Positions 8,566 through 16,683 of a stretch of DNA of 64,000 nucleotides are shown piece by piece (within the stretch, counting starts at the first letter, position 1; the number at the start of each line of letters is the position of its first letter). The notes beneath the pieces were generated by a model, which saw only the letters and a list, made by a program, of their open reading frames with translations, had not been told where the DNA came from and did no database searches. Both the position numbers and the translations under genes were made by a program. The stretch comes from Flavobacterium sp. Sd200 (GTDB lineage Bacteria; Bacteroidota; Bacteroidia; Flavobacteriales; Flavobacteriaceae): positions 992,001-1,056,000 of the forward strand of contig NZ_WUMN01000001.1 in the NCBI RefSeq assembly GCF_009826935.1, written 5' to 3'.

Positions 8566-10938
8566 ATGAAAAAATTACTGCTTATTGCGTTTATTCTTTG
8601 TACCACTTTACAGGTGGTGGCACAAATTACCATTAAAGGTGTTATAAAAGAACAGGATGCTACCGTTGTTGCTTTTGCCCCTGTATATATTACCAATACA
8701 AACACTACAGTTGCCTATACAGAAACCGATGACACCGGAAGCTACTTAATAACCATTCCGGATACATTTATAAGTGGAACCTTTACAGTAAGCTACTTTG
8801 GCTTTGTAACATTTACAAAGGAAATAAGCATTAAAAACCTGCCCCGGGAAATAAATGTTATCCTGACGCCGCAGCAGGAACAACTTGATGAAGTGGTAAT
8901 AGATGTGCGCCAAAAGGCGATGATCATGAAGGGCGATAAAACAATTTTTAATATTGAGGCAGCCGGTATAGGCAACGGCAATAATGGGCTTGAAACCATA
9001 CGTCTGGTGCCGGGTATTCGCCTTGATAAAGATGAGAATCTAGTATATAGAGGCAGTACCAATATACAGTTTATGATTAATGGTAAAAAAAGCATGCTTA
9101 CAGGCGATGCCCTTCGCGAATACATTCGGTCTTTAAAAGGGTCAGATATTGAGTATATTGAAATTATAGCGCAACCGTCTGCAAGGTATGAAGCGGCAGG
9201 TACTGCCGGAATTATAAATATAGTACTCAAAAAGAACCGTAAAGCCGGGTTGTCAGGCAGTGTGAATACTGCTGCCTATTATGGAGAGTATTTTAAAAGC
9301 CAACAAGGCGGAAGGCTATTTTATAACGACTCACTCTGGACAGTTACCGCAAACGGTTCTTATTACAACGGGCAGTCAGTTAATCATAGACACATAAAAC
9401 AAACCATAGCGGTGGAAGGTGGAGATAAAGTTATAGACCAATACAACACTTGGCTACCGGTTACAAAATCAGGAAGTTTTAATTTTGCAGCCGAAAGAAA
9501 AATAAACAAAAACCAGGTTTTAAGTACTGAATGGCAATATTATAATGACAGTAGTAAAGAAACTACCAGAGGTTATACTAATGAATATCTAAACAACATA
9601 CTACAGAATAGAGTAAACCTAAGCCAGCGCTTTGATGCGCCTGAAAAGCGTGTAGCCGGTAATGTGTTTTATAATTTTACGTCAGACAGTACTACAACAA
9701 AACTAGACATACAGGCAAACTTTGCACGCTACAGCACCAGGAAAAACGGTTTTCAGCATAATGATTATGCCGATAGTATTTTTATGAACCTTGATGGCGA
9801 AAATAAAACCACTTACACCATTGCCAATGTGCAGGCAGATTTTAACCAGAAGCTTTCCAAAACTATCAATTTTGAGGCAGGTGCCAAGTATGCGTATGTA
9901 AAAATGGATTACTACAACCGCTATGAAGCTAACAATACTGAACTTTTGTTTATACCCGACAGTCTGTTAATTAATGATTTTAAGTACGATGAAAAACTCG
10001 CATCAGGATATGTACAGGCTTCAGCCGAATTTGGTAAATGGAATATACAGGCAGGATTAAGGGCAGAATATTACAGATATACAGCATCGTCTTTAGTAAG
10101 TGCCCAGTTTAATAAAGGTGAGTACACAAATTTGTTCCCCTCTTTATCATTTGGTTACAAATATGAAAATAACCAATACCAGTTTAGCTACAGCAGACGC
10201 ATAGGCAGGCCCGATTATTTGTCGCTGAACCCTTATTATCAATATATGGATGCCTACACGCTTGAAACCGGAAATCCGGCACTAAAGCCCCAATATTACA
10301 ACAGCCTGCAGTTAAGTTATGTATATAAAAGCATGTTAAGTCTTAGCTTATACGGCTACCTTTATAAAGACGGCTTTACACAGGTTATAGACTATCAACG
10401 TGATCAAAATTATAATATTACTTATAATGCCAATGCCGCAAAAGGCAGCAGGTTTGGCTTTTCAGCTTCAATGCCCTATAAGCCTACTGACTGGTGGACA
10501 ATGCAGCTTAGTTTTGACACGTACCTGCAAAGTGAAAATTCTGACATTGAGAACTTTTCATACAGCGGTACGGGTTTTGGCTATGATGTTAATTTTTACC
10601 AAAGCGCAGATTTAAAAGGCGATTGGAAAATAGTAATGAGTAGTTTTTATACTGGGCGATCTACCACGCCAAATGGTTTTTCTAAAGCTACCTATGATGT
10701 AAGCCTTTCCGGTAAAAAAAGCTTGCTAAACAAAAAACTCCTAATTGCCGCCGGATGCTCTAATATTTTAAAGAAGAGTCTATATAATCATACTACCCGT
10801 GTAAACAACATAGCTACCGACTGGACTAATAAATGGGAAACACGCCGCTTTTTTGTACAGCTTACCTACTATTTTGGTTCAGGAAAAAACAAAGAAGTAA
10901 AAGCTACTTCTCTTGATGAGGAAACAAACAGAATGTAA
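8566..10938 (+). CDS. TonB-receptor-like outer-membrane beta-barrel protein (OMP_b-brl_3 type)
   Basis: 790 residues. A signal peptide ends at VVAQ, followed by a CarboxypepD_reg-like domain (about 22-110) and a plug-like segment with GLETIRLVPGIRLD and YEAAGTAGIINIVLKKN. A long barrel follows with the SRRIGRPDYLSLNPYYQY segment typical of the OMP_b-brl_3 family. These proteins resemble TonB-dependent receptors but their ligands are mostly unknown. The chain does not end in a Phe-terminated strand; YYFGSGKN is followed by about 15 hydrophilic residues. It is divergent from the LytS/LytTR genes and probably under their control. Confidence 0.9.
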   Translation: MKKLLLIAFILCTTLQVVAQITIKGVIKEQDATVVAFAPVYITNTNTTVAYTETDDTGSYLITIPDTFISGTFTVSYFGFVTFTKEISIKNLPREINVILTPQQEQLDEVVIDVRQKAMIMKGDKTIFNIEAAGIGNGNNGLETIRLVPGIRLDKDENLVYRGSTNIQFMINGKKSMLTGDALREYIRSLKGSDIEYIEIIAQPSARYEAAGTAGIINIVLKKNRKAGLSGSVNTAAYYGEYFKSQQGGRLFYNDSLWTVTANGSYYNGQSVNHRHIKQTIAVEGGDKVIDQYNTWLPVTKSGSFNFAAERKINKNQVLSTEWQYYNDSSKETTRGYTNEYLNNILQNRVNLSQRFDAPEKRVAGNVFYNFTSDSTTTKLDIQANFARYSTRKNGFQHNDYADSIFMNLDGENKTTYTIANVQADFNQKLSKTINFEAGAKYAYVKMDYYNRYEANNTELLFIPDSLLINDFKYDEKLASGYVQASAEFGKWNIQAGLRAEYYRYTASSLVSAQFNKGEYTNLFPSLSFGYKYENNQYQFSYSRRIGRPDYLSLNPYYQYMDAYTLETGNPALKPQYYNSLQLSYVYKSMLSLSLYGYLYKDGFTQVIDYQRDQNYNITYNANAAKGSRFGFSASMPYKPTDWWTMQLSFDTYLQSENSDIENFSYSGTGFGYDVNFYQSADLKGDWKIVMSSFYTGRSTTPNGFSKATYDVSLSGKKSLLNKKLLIAAGCSNILKKSLYNHTTRVNNIATDWTNKWETRRFFVQLTYYFGSGKNKEVKATSLDEETNRM

Positions 10939-10955
10939 TAAGCGTAGATATAACA

Positions 10956-10986
10956 AACAACGCCATTGGATTCCAATGGCGTTGTT
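10956..10986. terminator. Bidirectional terminator hairpin after the barrel gene
   Basis: Perfect 14-bp arms AACAACGCCATTGG/CCAATGGCGTTGTT with a 3-nt loop, followed by TTTTG on the plus strand. The AACAACGCC...GGCGTTGTT arms recur at 24221-24250 and 24725-24754. Confidence 0.8.
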
Positions 10987-10994
10987 TTGATTTA

Positions 10995-11012
10995 TGTGGA
11001 GAAGATGGGAGT
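10995..11012 (-). repeat. 18-bp copy of the tRNA-Ala 3' end (att-like remnant)
   Basis: TGTGGAGAAGATGGGAGT is identical to 13926-13943, which covers the last bases of the tRNA-Ala gene plus two flanking bases. Both copies have the same orientation and both have a terminator hairpin to their left. No other part of a tRNA is present here. Such a fragment is what integration at a tRNA 3' end leaves behind, but no integrase is in the window. Confidence 0.6.
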
Positions 11013-11453
11013 AGTATAACTTAATCTATTTTTTTATAGATATAATATATCAGTATGTTTTAAACATAAACTATTAATACGTAGTATTATAAATTAATTT
11101 AAAGGCAGAGGTGTTGAAATTTGAGATTGAACAAGGCAATCCAAATCGAATGCAAGGAATTCCTTATAAGCCTAATTTGTATAGATATAAGTTACACATG
11201 AAAAAATAATCTTTAATTCATTAGATTATCAATAAATACTATAGAGCCGATTCAATTCTGAGCCGGCTTTTTTATAATGTTGAAATGTAATAGAATAAAT
11301 TATTACTTTTCATAAGTGATAGGTTTGCAGTTTAGTTTTAAAAGTAATAGTTGACCAACGTAGCAAGAACGTGAAATGTAAAAATGAGGATTCCCTTAAT
11401 TTGGATGAAAATACCTATTGATGGGGAGGTGTAAAAAAACCCGCTGGAATGGA
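11013..11453. other. Gene-poor stretch with a tiny ORF and terminator
   Basis: No convincing gene is seen. A 32-codon GTG-started reading frame (11111-11209, plus strand) ends PNLYRYKLHMKK and could be the 3' scrap of a lost gene. It is followed by a short hairpin AGCCG/CGGCT (11245-11268) with a T-run, a plausible plus-strand terminator. One copy of an imperfect repeat lies at 11376-11426. Confidence 0.4.
11376..11426. repeat. Imperfect repeat, copy 1 (paired with 13702-13753)
   Basis: The block contains TTCCCTTAATTTGG and AAAATACCTATTGATGGG. It aligns over about 50 bp with 13702-13753 (TTCCTTAATTCAGG, AAAATACCTACTAATGGG) in the same orientation. The second copy lies just upstream of the SH3 gene; this one lies downstream of the last gene of that operon, so the pair brackets the unit. 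Confidence 0.55.
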
Positions 11454-12356
11454 CTAATAAACATATTCCTCCATTGGTATATCATAATCTTTAAATAACA
11501 ATGTTGATTTCAAAGATTCCAATGCAACCACATCTTTTAAGATGTAAGATATGTAGTGTTTGAATCTATTCAATTTTTCGGAATCTTCACCATGGAATGA
11601 GTTTATTAACTTTAATAGTTCGGAGTCGTTTAGCAAAGCAGTCGTACCCTTTTTATCATCTGCAACTGCCAAATATCTAAGTATATTAGCTATAGCCTCT
11701 TTATTAAAAACTTTTATAATAATGGGTTTCAAAAATTTCATTCGATCTTCATGGTTATAATTTAAGATAAAATAAAATATTGCAAAGGGAAATTTATGAT
11801 CTAATGAATCTTGGGTATTGAGTATGTTGCTATAGTAATTTTCTAAAACTTTTGATTTCTTGGATGAACATAACGCCCATGACAATGCGCTTTCTGGATC
11901 ATTCATTATTTTGTTATCAATTATAGATATGAGCCTTGCTTGCTGAGATTCATTCAAGGATATAAGCCGATTATTTTTAATATAAAAATATCCATGGTCT
12001 TTCTGTATCATATTTTTTGATTCCAGATTTAATAATGCCGTTTCAGCGTCTGCGCTACTTTTAGTATCTAAATACTCTTTGATTTTTGTATCCATGATAT
12101 CTTCAAAATTTTTGAGTATTTCTTTAGAAGGTTTAATTGAAGCGAAGTATACCCACACTGGTATTACAATCGCTATTAAGGCTATAAATACAGATATTAT
12201 AGTATAAATAGTACTAAAATCCGCTATAACATCAGAAGCCTGTTCTAATCGAGCCTTTAGAATAATTTCATTCATATTATTTGATGATCTTAGAGAATCA
12301 ACTTGGCACTGTAACCTTTCTATACGAATAAAGGCTTGTTGTATGGAATCGTTCAT
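11454..12356 (-). CDS. Hypothetical membrane-anchored protein (tRNA-Ala islet)
   Basis: Not recognised. The 300-residue chain starts with a short amphipathic, coiled-coil-like helix (residues 1-45). One strongly hydrophobic helix follows (about 50-72, IISVFIALIAIVIPVWVYF), then a soluble helical domain of about 220 residues with no motif I can name. There is no signal peptide, so the helix is probably an anchor with the large domain on one side of the membrane. It starts 15 bp after the upstream coiled-coil membrane gene on the same strand and is the last gene of the SH3-led unit. The Lys/Asn/Ser-rich composition fits an accessory gene. Confidence 0.7.
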   Translation of the reverse strand: MNDSIQQAFIRIERLQCQVDSLRSSNNMNEIILKARLEQASDVIADFSTIYTIISVFIALIAIVIPVWVYFASIKPSKEILKNFEDIMDTKIKEYLDTKSSADAETALLNLESKNMIQKDHGYFYIKNNRLISLNESQQARLISIIDNKIMNDPESALSWALCSSKKSKVLENYYSNILNTQDSLDHKFPFAIFYFILNYNHEDRMKFLKPIIIKVFNKEAIANILRYLAVADDKKGTTALLNDSELLKLINSFHGEDSEKLNRFKHYISYILKDVVALESLKSTLLFKDYDIPMEEYVY

Positions 12357-12371
12357 ATAATTTTTTAGAAA

Positions 12372-13397
12372 TTATTTCAATAACATTATTTTAAAAATTT
12401 TAGACACATGTTCTCCTAAATCTGATAAATCCAAGTCTTTAGTATTTACTTTGTTATTTACAACTTTCATGTTTGCTTCTGTCAATAATAATTTGAAATC
12501 TCTTAGCTTTACTACAAGTTGATAATCTGCCAGCTCGCTTGGAAAATACCTGAAATTTTCGGCTAATAGAGATATTTCGATGAAGTTTTTAATTTCATTT
12601 TCTTGTAATAAAAGCCGTAACGCAGGCTCAATTTTTTCGAGTTCTGTAATGCCAATTTCCACTTGGCTACTTTTATATTGATTTAGGTGAATTTCGATAG
12701 AATCAGCTGTAAAAATCTCTTTAATAACTTCTGAATCTTGAATCTTATTTAGAAGATACTTTGCTTGAAATTTATCAGCTTCATTCGTTTTATACTGTAA
12801 TTCTGATTTTAATTTATTATGGCTTTCATCAAGCGATATATGTTTAGCACTTAATTCTTCGTATATTAAATCTGACTCTGCAGTTTTCTTAGAGAACTCA
12901 TCATTTAGTTCACTATATTGTTTCTCTTTAGATTCTATTTCTAATTTTAGTATTTTTAGTGCTTCATCATGCGATGTTTCCTTGCTTCTTAAAGTATCTC
13001 TTTCACTCTTAACCGTGTTATACGTTTTTCTTAATTCATCGTACATAGACCTGGACACTACCGTGCCTACATCAGTACTCTTATTTACCAAATTAAGCAA
13101 TACTATATATCCATTAGTCAAACCTCTTGAAAACAATAGTAGTAAAAACGTTCCCAAAAGGATAAAAAATGCATACATTATAACTGTGCATAATTCTGTA
13201 GTAGTACCATGTACTTTAAAATATCTATGGAAATAGTCTACTTTTTGGGTAAGGGTAACTCCATCAGCAAAATTGAATAAAGCGAATACGAAGTCGAAAT
13301 TGCGGATAAACCATACTGCTACAATAGTACCAAGTAAAGGATTAGTAAAACGGGTTTTAGCGTAATCTGAAATGCTGTTAAAAAAGTCTGCAAACAT
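12372..13397 (-). CDS. Hypothetical membrane protein with long coiled coil (tRNA-Ala islet)
   Basis: 341 residues, function not recognised. Two membrane segments lie at about 20-45 (NPLLGTIVAVWFIRNFDFVFALF) and 68-95 (MYAFFILLGTFLLLLFSRG). A long heptad-rich coiled coil spans about 115-215, and a C-terminal domain of about 120 residues follows with no visible motif. The N-terminal FFNSISDYAKTRFTNP pattern is one I associate with conserved Bacteroidetes hypotheticals, without any known function. Its ATG abuts the TAA of the SH3 gene (TAAATG), so translation is probably coupled. The next gene starts 15 bp after it. Confidence 0.75.
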   Translation of the reverse strand: MFADFFNSISDYAKTRFTNPLLGTIVAVWFIRNFDFVFALFNFADGVTLTQKVDYFHRYFKVHGTTTELCTVIMYAFFILLGTFLLLLFSRGLTNGYIVLLNLVNKSTDVGTVVSRSMYDELRKTYNTVKSERDTLRSKETSHDEALKILKLEIESKEKQYSELNDEFSKKTAESDLIYEELSAKHISLDESHNKLKSELQYKTNEADKFQAKYLLNKIQDSEVIKEIFTADSIEIHLNQYKSSQVEIGITELEKIEPALRLLLQENEIKNFIEISLLAENFRYFPSELADYQLVVKLRDFKLLLTEANMKVVNNKVNTKDLDLSDLGEHVSKIFKIMLLK

Positions 13398-13658
13398 TTA
13401 CTTAACAAATTTATAATTCACCCACCCATTGGTTCCTGATTCGTTTACACGTAAATATATCCATTCGCCATGGTGGGAGATGTAGGTTAGCATATCGCCC
13501 TGAGCAATGGTTTCGGCAACGTCGTAGGCTGTTCCGGGGCCTATGTGCACATTTAGGGTTTCGCTAACCACTGGTGCTGCATAGCTGACCAATAGTTTTG
13601 TGTTTTGTGCAAAAGCTGACGAACAGCTTAATAATAGGAGTAGTAAAAGGTGTTTCAT
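13398..13658 (-). CDS. Secreted bacterial SH3-domain protein
   Basis: An ATG at 13679 is in frame, but the ATG at 13658 gives a standard signal peptide (Lys-His, a run of Leu, then AFAQ), so that start is preferred (86 residues). The mature part is a single SH3_3-type fold: LNVHIGPGTAYDVAETIAQG, then GEWIYLRVNESGTNGWVN. Such domains usually bind cell-wall peptides or other ligands in the periplasm. It is the first gene of a tight three-gene unit with two membrane proteins, which suggests a periplasmic component of an envelope complex; this is inference. Confidence 0.82.
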   Translation of the reverse strand: MKHLLLLLLLSCSSAFAQNTKLLVSYAAPVVSETLNVHIGPGTAYDVAETIAQGDMLTYISHHGEWIYLRVNESGTNGWVNYKFVK

Positions 13659-13701
13659 TATCAGGTATTTTTTTAACACTGATAAAGTTAAAGAAAAGTT
13701 A

Positions 13702-13753
13702 ATGTATAAAAATAAGTGTTTCCTTAATTCAGGTAAAAATACCTACTAATGGG
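13702..13753 (-). promoter_or_regulatory. Imperfect repeat, copy 2, upstream of the SH3 operon
   Basis: This is the partner of 11376-11426. It contains AGGTAAAAATACCT, an inverted repeat with 5-bp arms, and lies 40-95 bp upstream of the SH3 gene start. It may therefore hold the operator or promoter of the three-gene unit. Confidence 0.45.
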
Positions 13754-13881
13754 TATACCTTAACCTGACAAAAATAATATGTTTGTTAAATCTTTCAGTC
13801 ATAACAATTACAAAATTAGCAAAAAGCATATAAGATAGTTATACTGAAAGTCGGAAAAATATCGGGAAATAATTTAAAAGC

Positions 13882-13921
13882 AAACCCCTAACACCTTGCA
13901 AAACAGTGATGTTAGGGGTTT
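13882..13921 (-). terminator. Terminator of tRNA-Ala
   Basis: Perfect 12-bp arms AAACCCCTAACA/TGTTAGGGGTTT lie immediately 3' of the tRNA gene on the minus strand. They could also act for plus-strand transcripts, where TTT continues after the stem. Confidence 0.75.
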
Positions 13922-13927
13922 TTGCTG

Positions 13928-14001
<74 letters not shown>

Positions 14002-14079
14002 TTTTTGCGTTGGCAAATATAGAGTAAAAAAATAGTATTCTCCAATAGTAAACCTAAAAAATAAGTTTATTTTTCGAGT

Positions 14080-14712
14080 TTACATGCTATGTGTTTTAAG
14101 CCAGCCAGTTATACTGAGTCGGGGTTTAATTACCGGCTTTACTTCATGTTCCAAAAGCTGGCTTTCAAAAATTACCACACGACCCGGTAGTGGAAAAATG
14201 TCCCTGCTCGTTTCAATACCGTTATTATTAAAATAAATAGTTAACTCTCCTCCATACTCCGTTTGCCAGTCTTCATCATTCAAATAGCAAACTATGCTTA
14301 ACTTTCTACTGCTATCATTATTAAATGTATCAAGGTGCCGTTTGTAAAAAGTCCCCTCAGGATATAAAGCATAATGAAACTCCTGTTTTACAATCCCCAT
14401 AAAACAGGTACGGTTAAGATATTGAACAAAATCACGGATTTTATTAAAAAAATAGGCTTCTGCACCTGTGGCATTTGCTTCGTCCAACCATAAAATAAAG
14501 TCGCCCCTAACAGAGTTAATTACCTTTTCGTTAGTCAAATTTCCAATTGCAGATTTTTTAAACAAATCCTCTTCATATTTTTGTAAGAGTAGTTTTCGTA
14601 AACCGCCAACTTCCTCTTTCGAGAAAAAATCATCAGCAACACAATAGTGCTCCTCAAGTAATCCATCTATTACTTTTTCATATAGTGGATTATATTCAAA
14701 ATCATCGGCCAT
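14080..14712 (-). CDS. 2OG-Fe(II) oxygenase, prolyl-4-hydroxylase-like
   Basis: The 210-residue protein shows the iron-binding triad His126-x-Asp128 (KRHLDTF) and His189 (LEHEV). Arg198 in KPRLSITGW is the likely 2-oxoglutarate anchor. The core GGELTIYF strand and PGRVVIFES turn match the P4Hc/SM-20-like group. No signal peptide is seen. It probably hydroxylates a protein or small-molecule substrate, but which one cannot be told. It is a single gene between tRNA-Ala and the oxidoreductase cluster. Confidence 0.85.
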   Translation of the reverse strand: MADDFEYNPLYEKVIDGLLEEHYCVADDFFSKEEVGGLRKLLLQKYEEDLFKKSAIGNLTNEKVINSVRGDFILWLDEANATGAEAYFFNKIRDFVQYLNRTCFMGIVKQEFHYALYPEGTFYKRHLDTFNNDSSRKLSIVCYLNDEDWQTEYGGELTIYFNNNGIETSRDIFPLPGRVVIFESQLLEHEVKPVIKPRLSITGWLKTHSM

Positions 14713-14848
14713 AAAAGCGGTAAATATTTACAACAAATATAGTAAAATAAGATGCTGTGCATTATAAGATTTCAAAAAGTAAAAATTAATACGATAGAAA
14801 TATTAAGGATAAACGATTCACAATAAAAAAGATTTTCAACTGGAAAAT

Positions 14849-14881
14849 TAAAGCCGGTTTCTTTGTAAAAAACCGGCTTTA
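14849..14881 (-). terminator. Terminator of the oxidoreductase operon
   Basis: Perfect arms TAAAGCCGGTTT/AAACCGGCTTTA, 25 bp past the stop of the alcohol dehydrogenase on the minus strand, followed there by AATTTT. Confidence 0.75.
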
Positions 14882-14906
14882 AAAACAATATATAGTAAGG
14901 TAGGAA

Positions 14907-15959
14907 TTAGCTTAAGGAAGCCATATCGATAACAAAACGGTATTTTACATCGCCTTTTTCAAGGCGTTCAAAAGCTTCGTTTACATACTCAATATTAATT
15001 ATTTCGCTTTCGGCAGTTATATTGTGTTTGAAGCAAAAATCCAGCATTTCCTGAGTTTCGGCAATACCTCCAATATTAGACCCGGCAAAGCTTCGGCGAC
15101 CCATAACCACATTAAATGCGCCTACTTCAAGTGGTTCAGGAGGAAGTCCTACCAGTACCACTGTACCATCATGACGCAAGAGGTTAAGATATGTATTGAT
15201 ATCGTGTTTAGCAGAAACAGTATCTATTATAAAATGTAGCTTGCGTGCATAAGCATCCATTGTCTCTTTATCTTTAGACAATACTGCATAATCTGCCCCA
15301 AGTCTTTTAGCATCTTCAACCTTTTCAGGAGATGTAGTAAATACAGTAACTTCAGCACCCATAGCTTTAGCTATTTTAATGGCCACATGGCCAAGTCCAC
15401 CTATACCTAATACTCCTACCCTCTTACCGGGACCCGCCTGCCAATGTTTTAATGGCGAATAAACGGTTATACCTGCACAAAGTAAAGGTGCGGCGGCTGC
15501 AAGATTTTCAAACGCGGGCATTTTTAATACATATCGTTCGTTACATACATAGGTTTTAGAAAAACCACCATAGGTATGCCCACCTGAAACTTTATCAGGG
15601 CTGTTAAAAGAGAATGTAACCCCCTCATCACAAAACTGTTCTATTCCTTCGTTACAGTACTCGCAATGATCGCAGCTGTCTACAATACAGCCTATTCCGG
15701 CAAGATCGCCTACTTTAAAGTTTTTTACATGTGCACCTACAGCAGTTACACGCCCCAGTATTTCATGGCCGGGAACTATAGGTGCTGCAAAAGGGCCAAA
15801 ATCGCCTTTTACCTGATGCAGGTCGCTGTGGCAAATACCACAATATAAAATTTCCATTTCTACATCGTGCGCCTGTATAGCGCGACGGTTAATTGTAATT
15901 TCATGCAATGAAGTAGCCGGTTGGGCTGTTCCATAAGCTTTTACCTGTATTGTTTCCAT
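14907..15959 (-). CDS. Zinc-dependent NAD(P) alcohol dehydrogenase (YahK/CAD-like)
   Basis: 350 residues of the medium-chain dehydrogenase family. The catalytic zinc site is GICHSDLHQ plus PGHEILG. The structural zinc loop is CDHCEYCNEGIEQFC, and the Rossmann motif is GIGGLGHVAIK. These features match the cinnamyl-alcohol/YahK aldehyde reductase group, usually NADPH-linked. It has no signal peptide, unlike its paralogue at 16684. It follows the RibD-C reductase gene with a 16-bp gap and ends the cluster before a terminator, so it is likely the last gene of the AraC-controlled transcript. Confidence 0.93.
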   Translation of the reverse strand: METIQVKAYGTAQPATSLHEITINRRAIQAHDVEMEILYCGICHSDLHQVKGDFGPFAAPIVPGHEILGRVTAVGAHVKNFKVGDLAGIGCIVDSCDHCEYCNEGIEQFCDEGVTFSFNSPDKVSGGHTYGGFSKTYVCNERYVLKMPAFENLAAAAPLLCAGITVYSPLKHWQAGPGKRVGVLGIGGLGHVAIKIAKAMGAEVTVFTTSPEKVEDAKRLGADYAVLSKDKETMDAYARKLHFIIDTVSAKHDINTYLNLLRHDGTVVLVGLPPEPLEVGAFNVVMGRRSFAGSNIGGIAETQEMLDFCFKHNITAESEIINIEYVNEAFERLEKGDVKYRFVIDMASLS

Positions 15960-15975
15960 ATATTTTATTTGTTTT

Positions 15976-16665
15976 TTAAAATTTATATCTTAGCCATAGT
16001 GCGCCATTTTGCAACGGTTCGACCGTTTTTAATTTTAGCGGTACGGCTATGGTATCATTCTTTAGATGCTCGAAAATCGTTGGTGTATTTGCCGTGGCAT
16101 CAGCTATTGGAAGCAGTATAAGGCTCAGCTCATCTATCAATCCGGCTTCGAGCATAGCTCCGTTTATATGGCCTCCGCCTTCAAGCATTAGTTTTTCAAT
16201 GCTAAAAAGCTCATACAATTGTTGAAGCACAAGTTTAAAATCAATGCTTTTAGCACCTCCGAAGATATACGAGATCTCTTTTTGCTGAAGATAATACAAG
16301 TAGGAATCACTTACCTGTTCTGTAAGTACCTCAATAATATGATCTCCATAAATTTCATTAGTTTCCCATCCTAATTTACCACTTGCATCTAGTGCAATAG
16401 CAAAACTTTTAGCAGTAGGGTTTGCTATATAGGCTTCTCTTGCTATAGGTGTTTCGGGAATAGGAAATTCCGGTTTGATACCATTAGAAAAATCTTTTTC
16501 CATAGTTAACCTGCCACAAAACCATGCGTTACTATTAAACGACTCATGACATTTTTCATATACTCCCACAAACTGATCTGAGTTTGAAGCTGTACCCCAG
16601 TTTTCAGAAAGTATCTTTCCGTTTATCGATGCCATCATGTGGCATATTACATACGGTTTTTGCAT
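15976..16665 (-). CDS. Dihydrofolate reductase family protein (RibD C-terminal domain)
   Basis: 229 residues with the RibD_C pattern: VICHMMASINGKI at the N-terminus, YIFGGAKSIDFKLVLQQLYE in the middle, and LMLEGGGHINGAMLEAGLIDELSL before the end. Stand-alone proteins of this family are NAD(P)H-dependent reductases of unknown substrate. They are often found in oxidoreductase clusters and are not true riboflavin enzymes. It lies between the two zinc alcohol dehydrogenases with gaps below 20 bp, so cotranscription is likely. Confidence 0.85.
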   Translation of the reverse strand: MQKPYVICHMMASINGKILSENWGTASNSDQFVGVYEKCHESFNSNAWFCGRLTMEKDFSNGIKPEFPIPETPIAREAYIANPTAKSFAIALDASGKLGWETNEIYGDHIIEVLTEQVSDSYLYYLQQKEISYIFGGAKSIDFKLVLQQLYELFSIEKLMLEGGGHINGAMLEAGLIDELSLILLPIADATANTPTIFEHLKNDTIAVPLKLKTVEPLQNGALWLRYKF

Positions 16666-16683
16666 TTTATTTTTAAGATTAGC

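Noticed and set aside
11111..11209. 32-codon GTG frame followed by a terminator
   Set aside because: Too short and unrecognised to call a gene; kept only as part of the gene-poor stretch.
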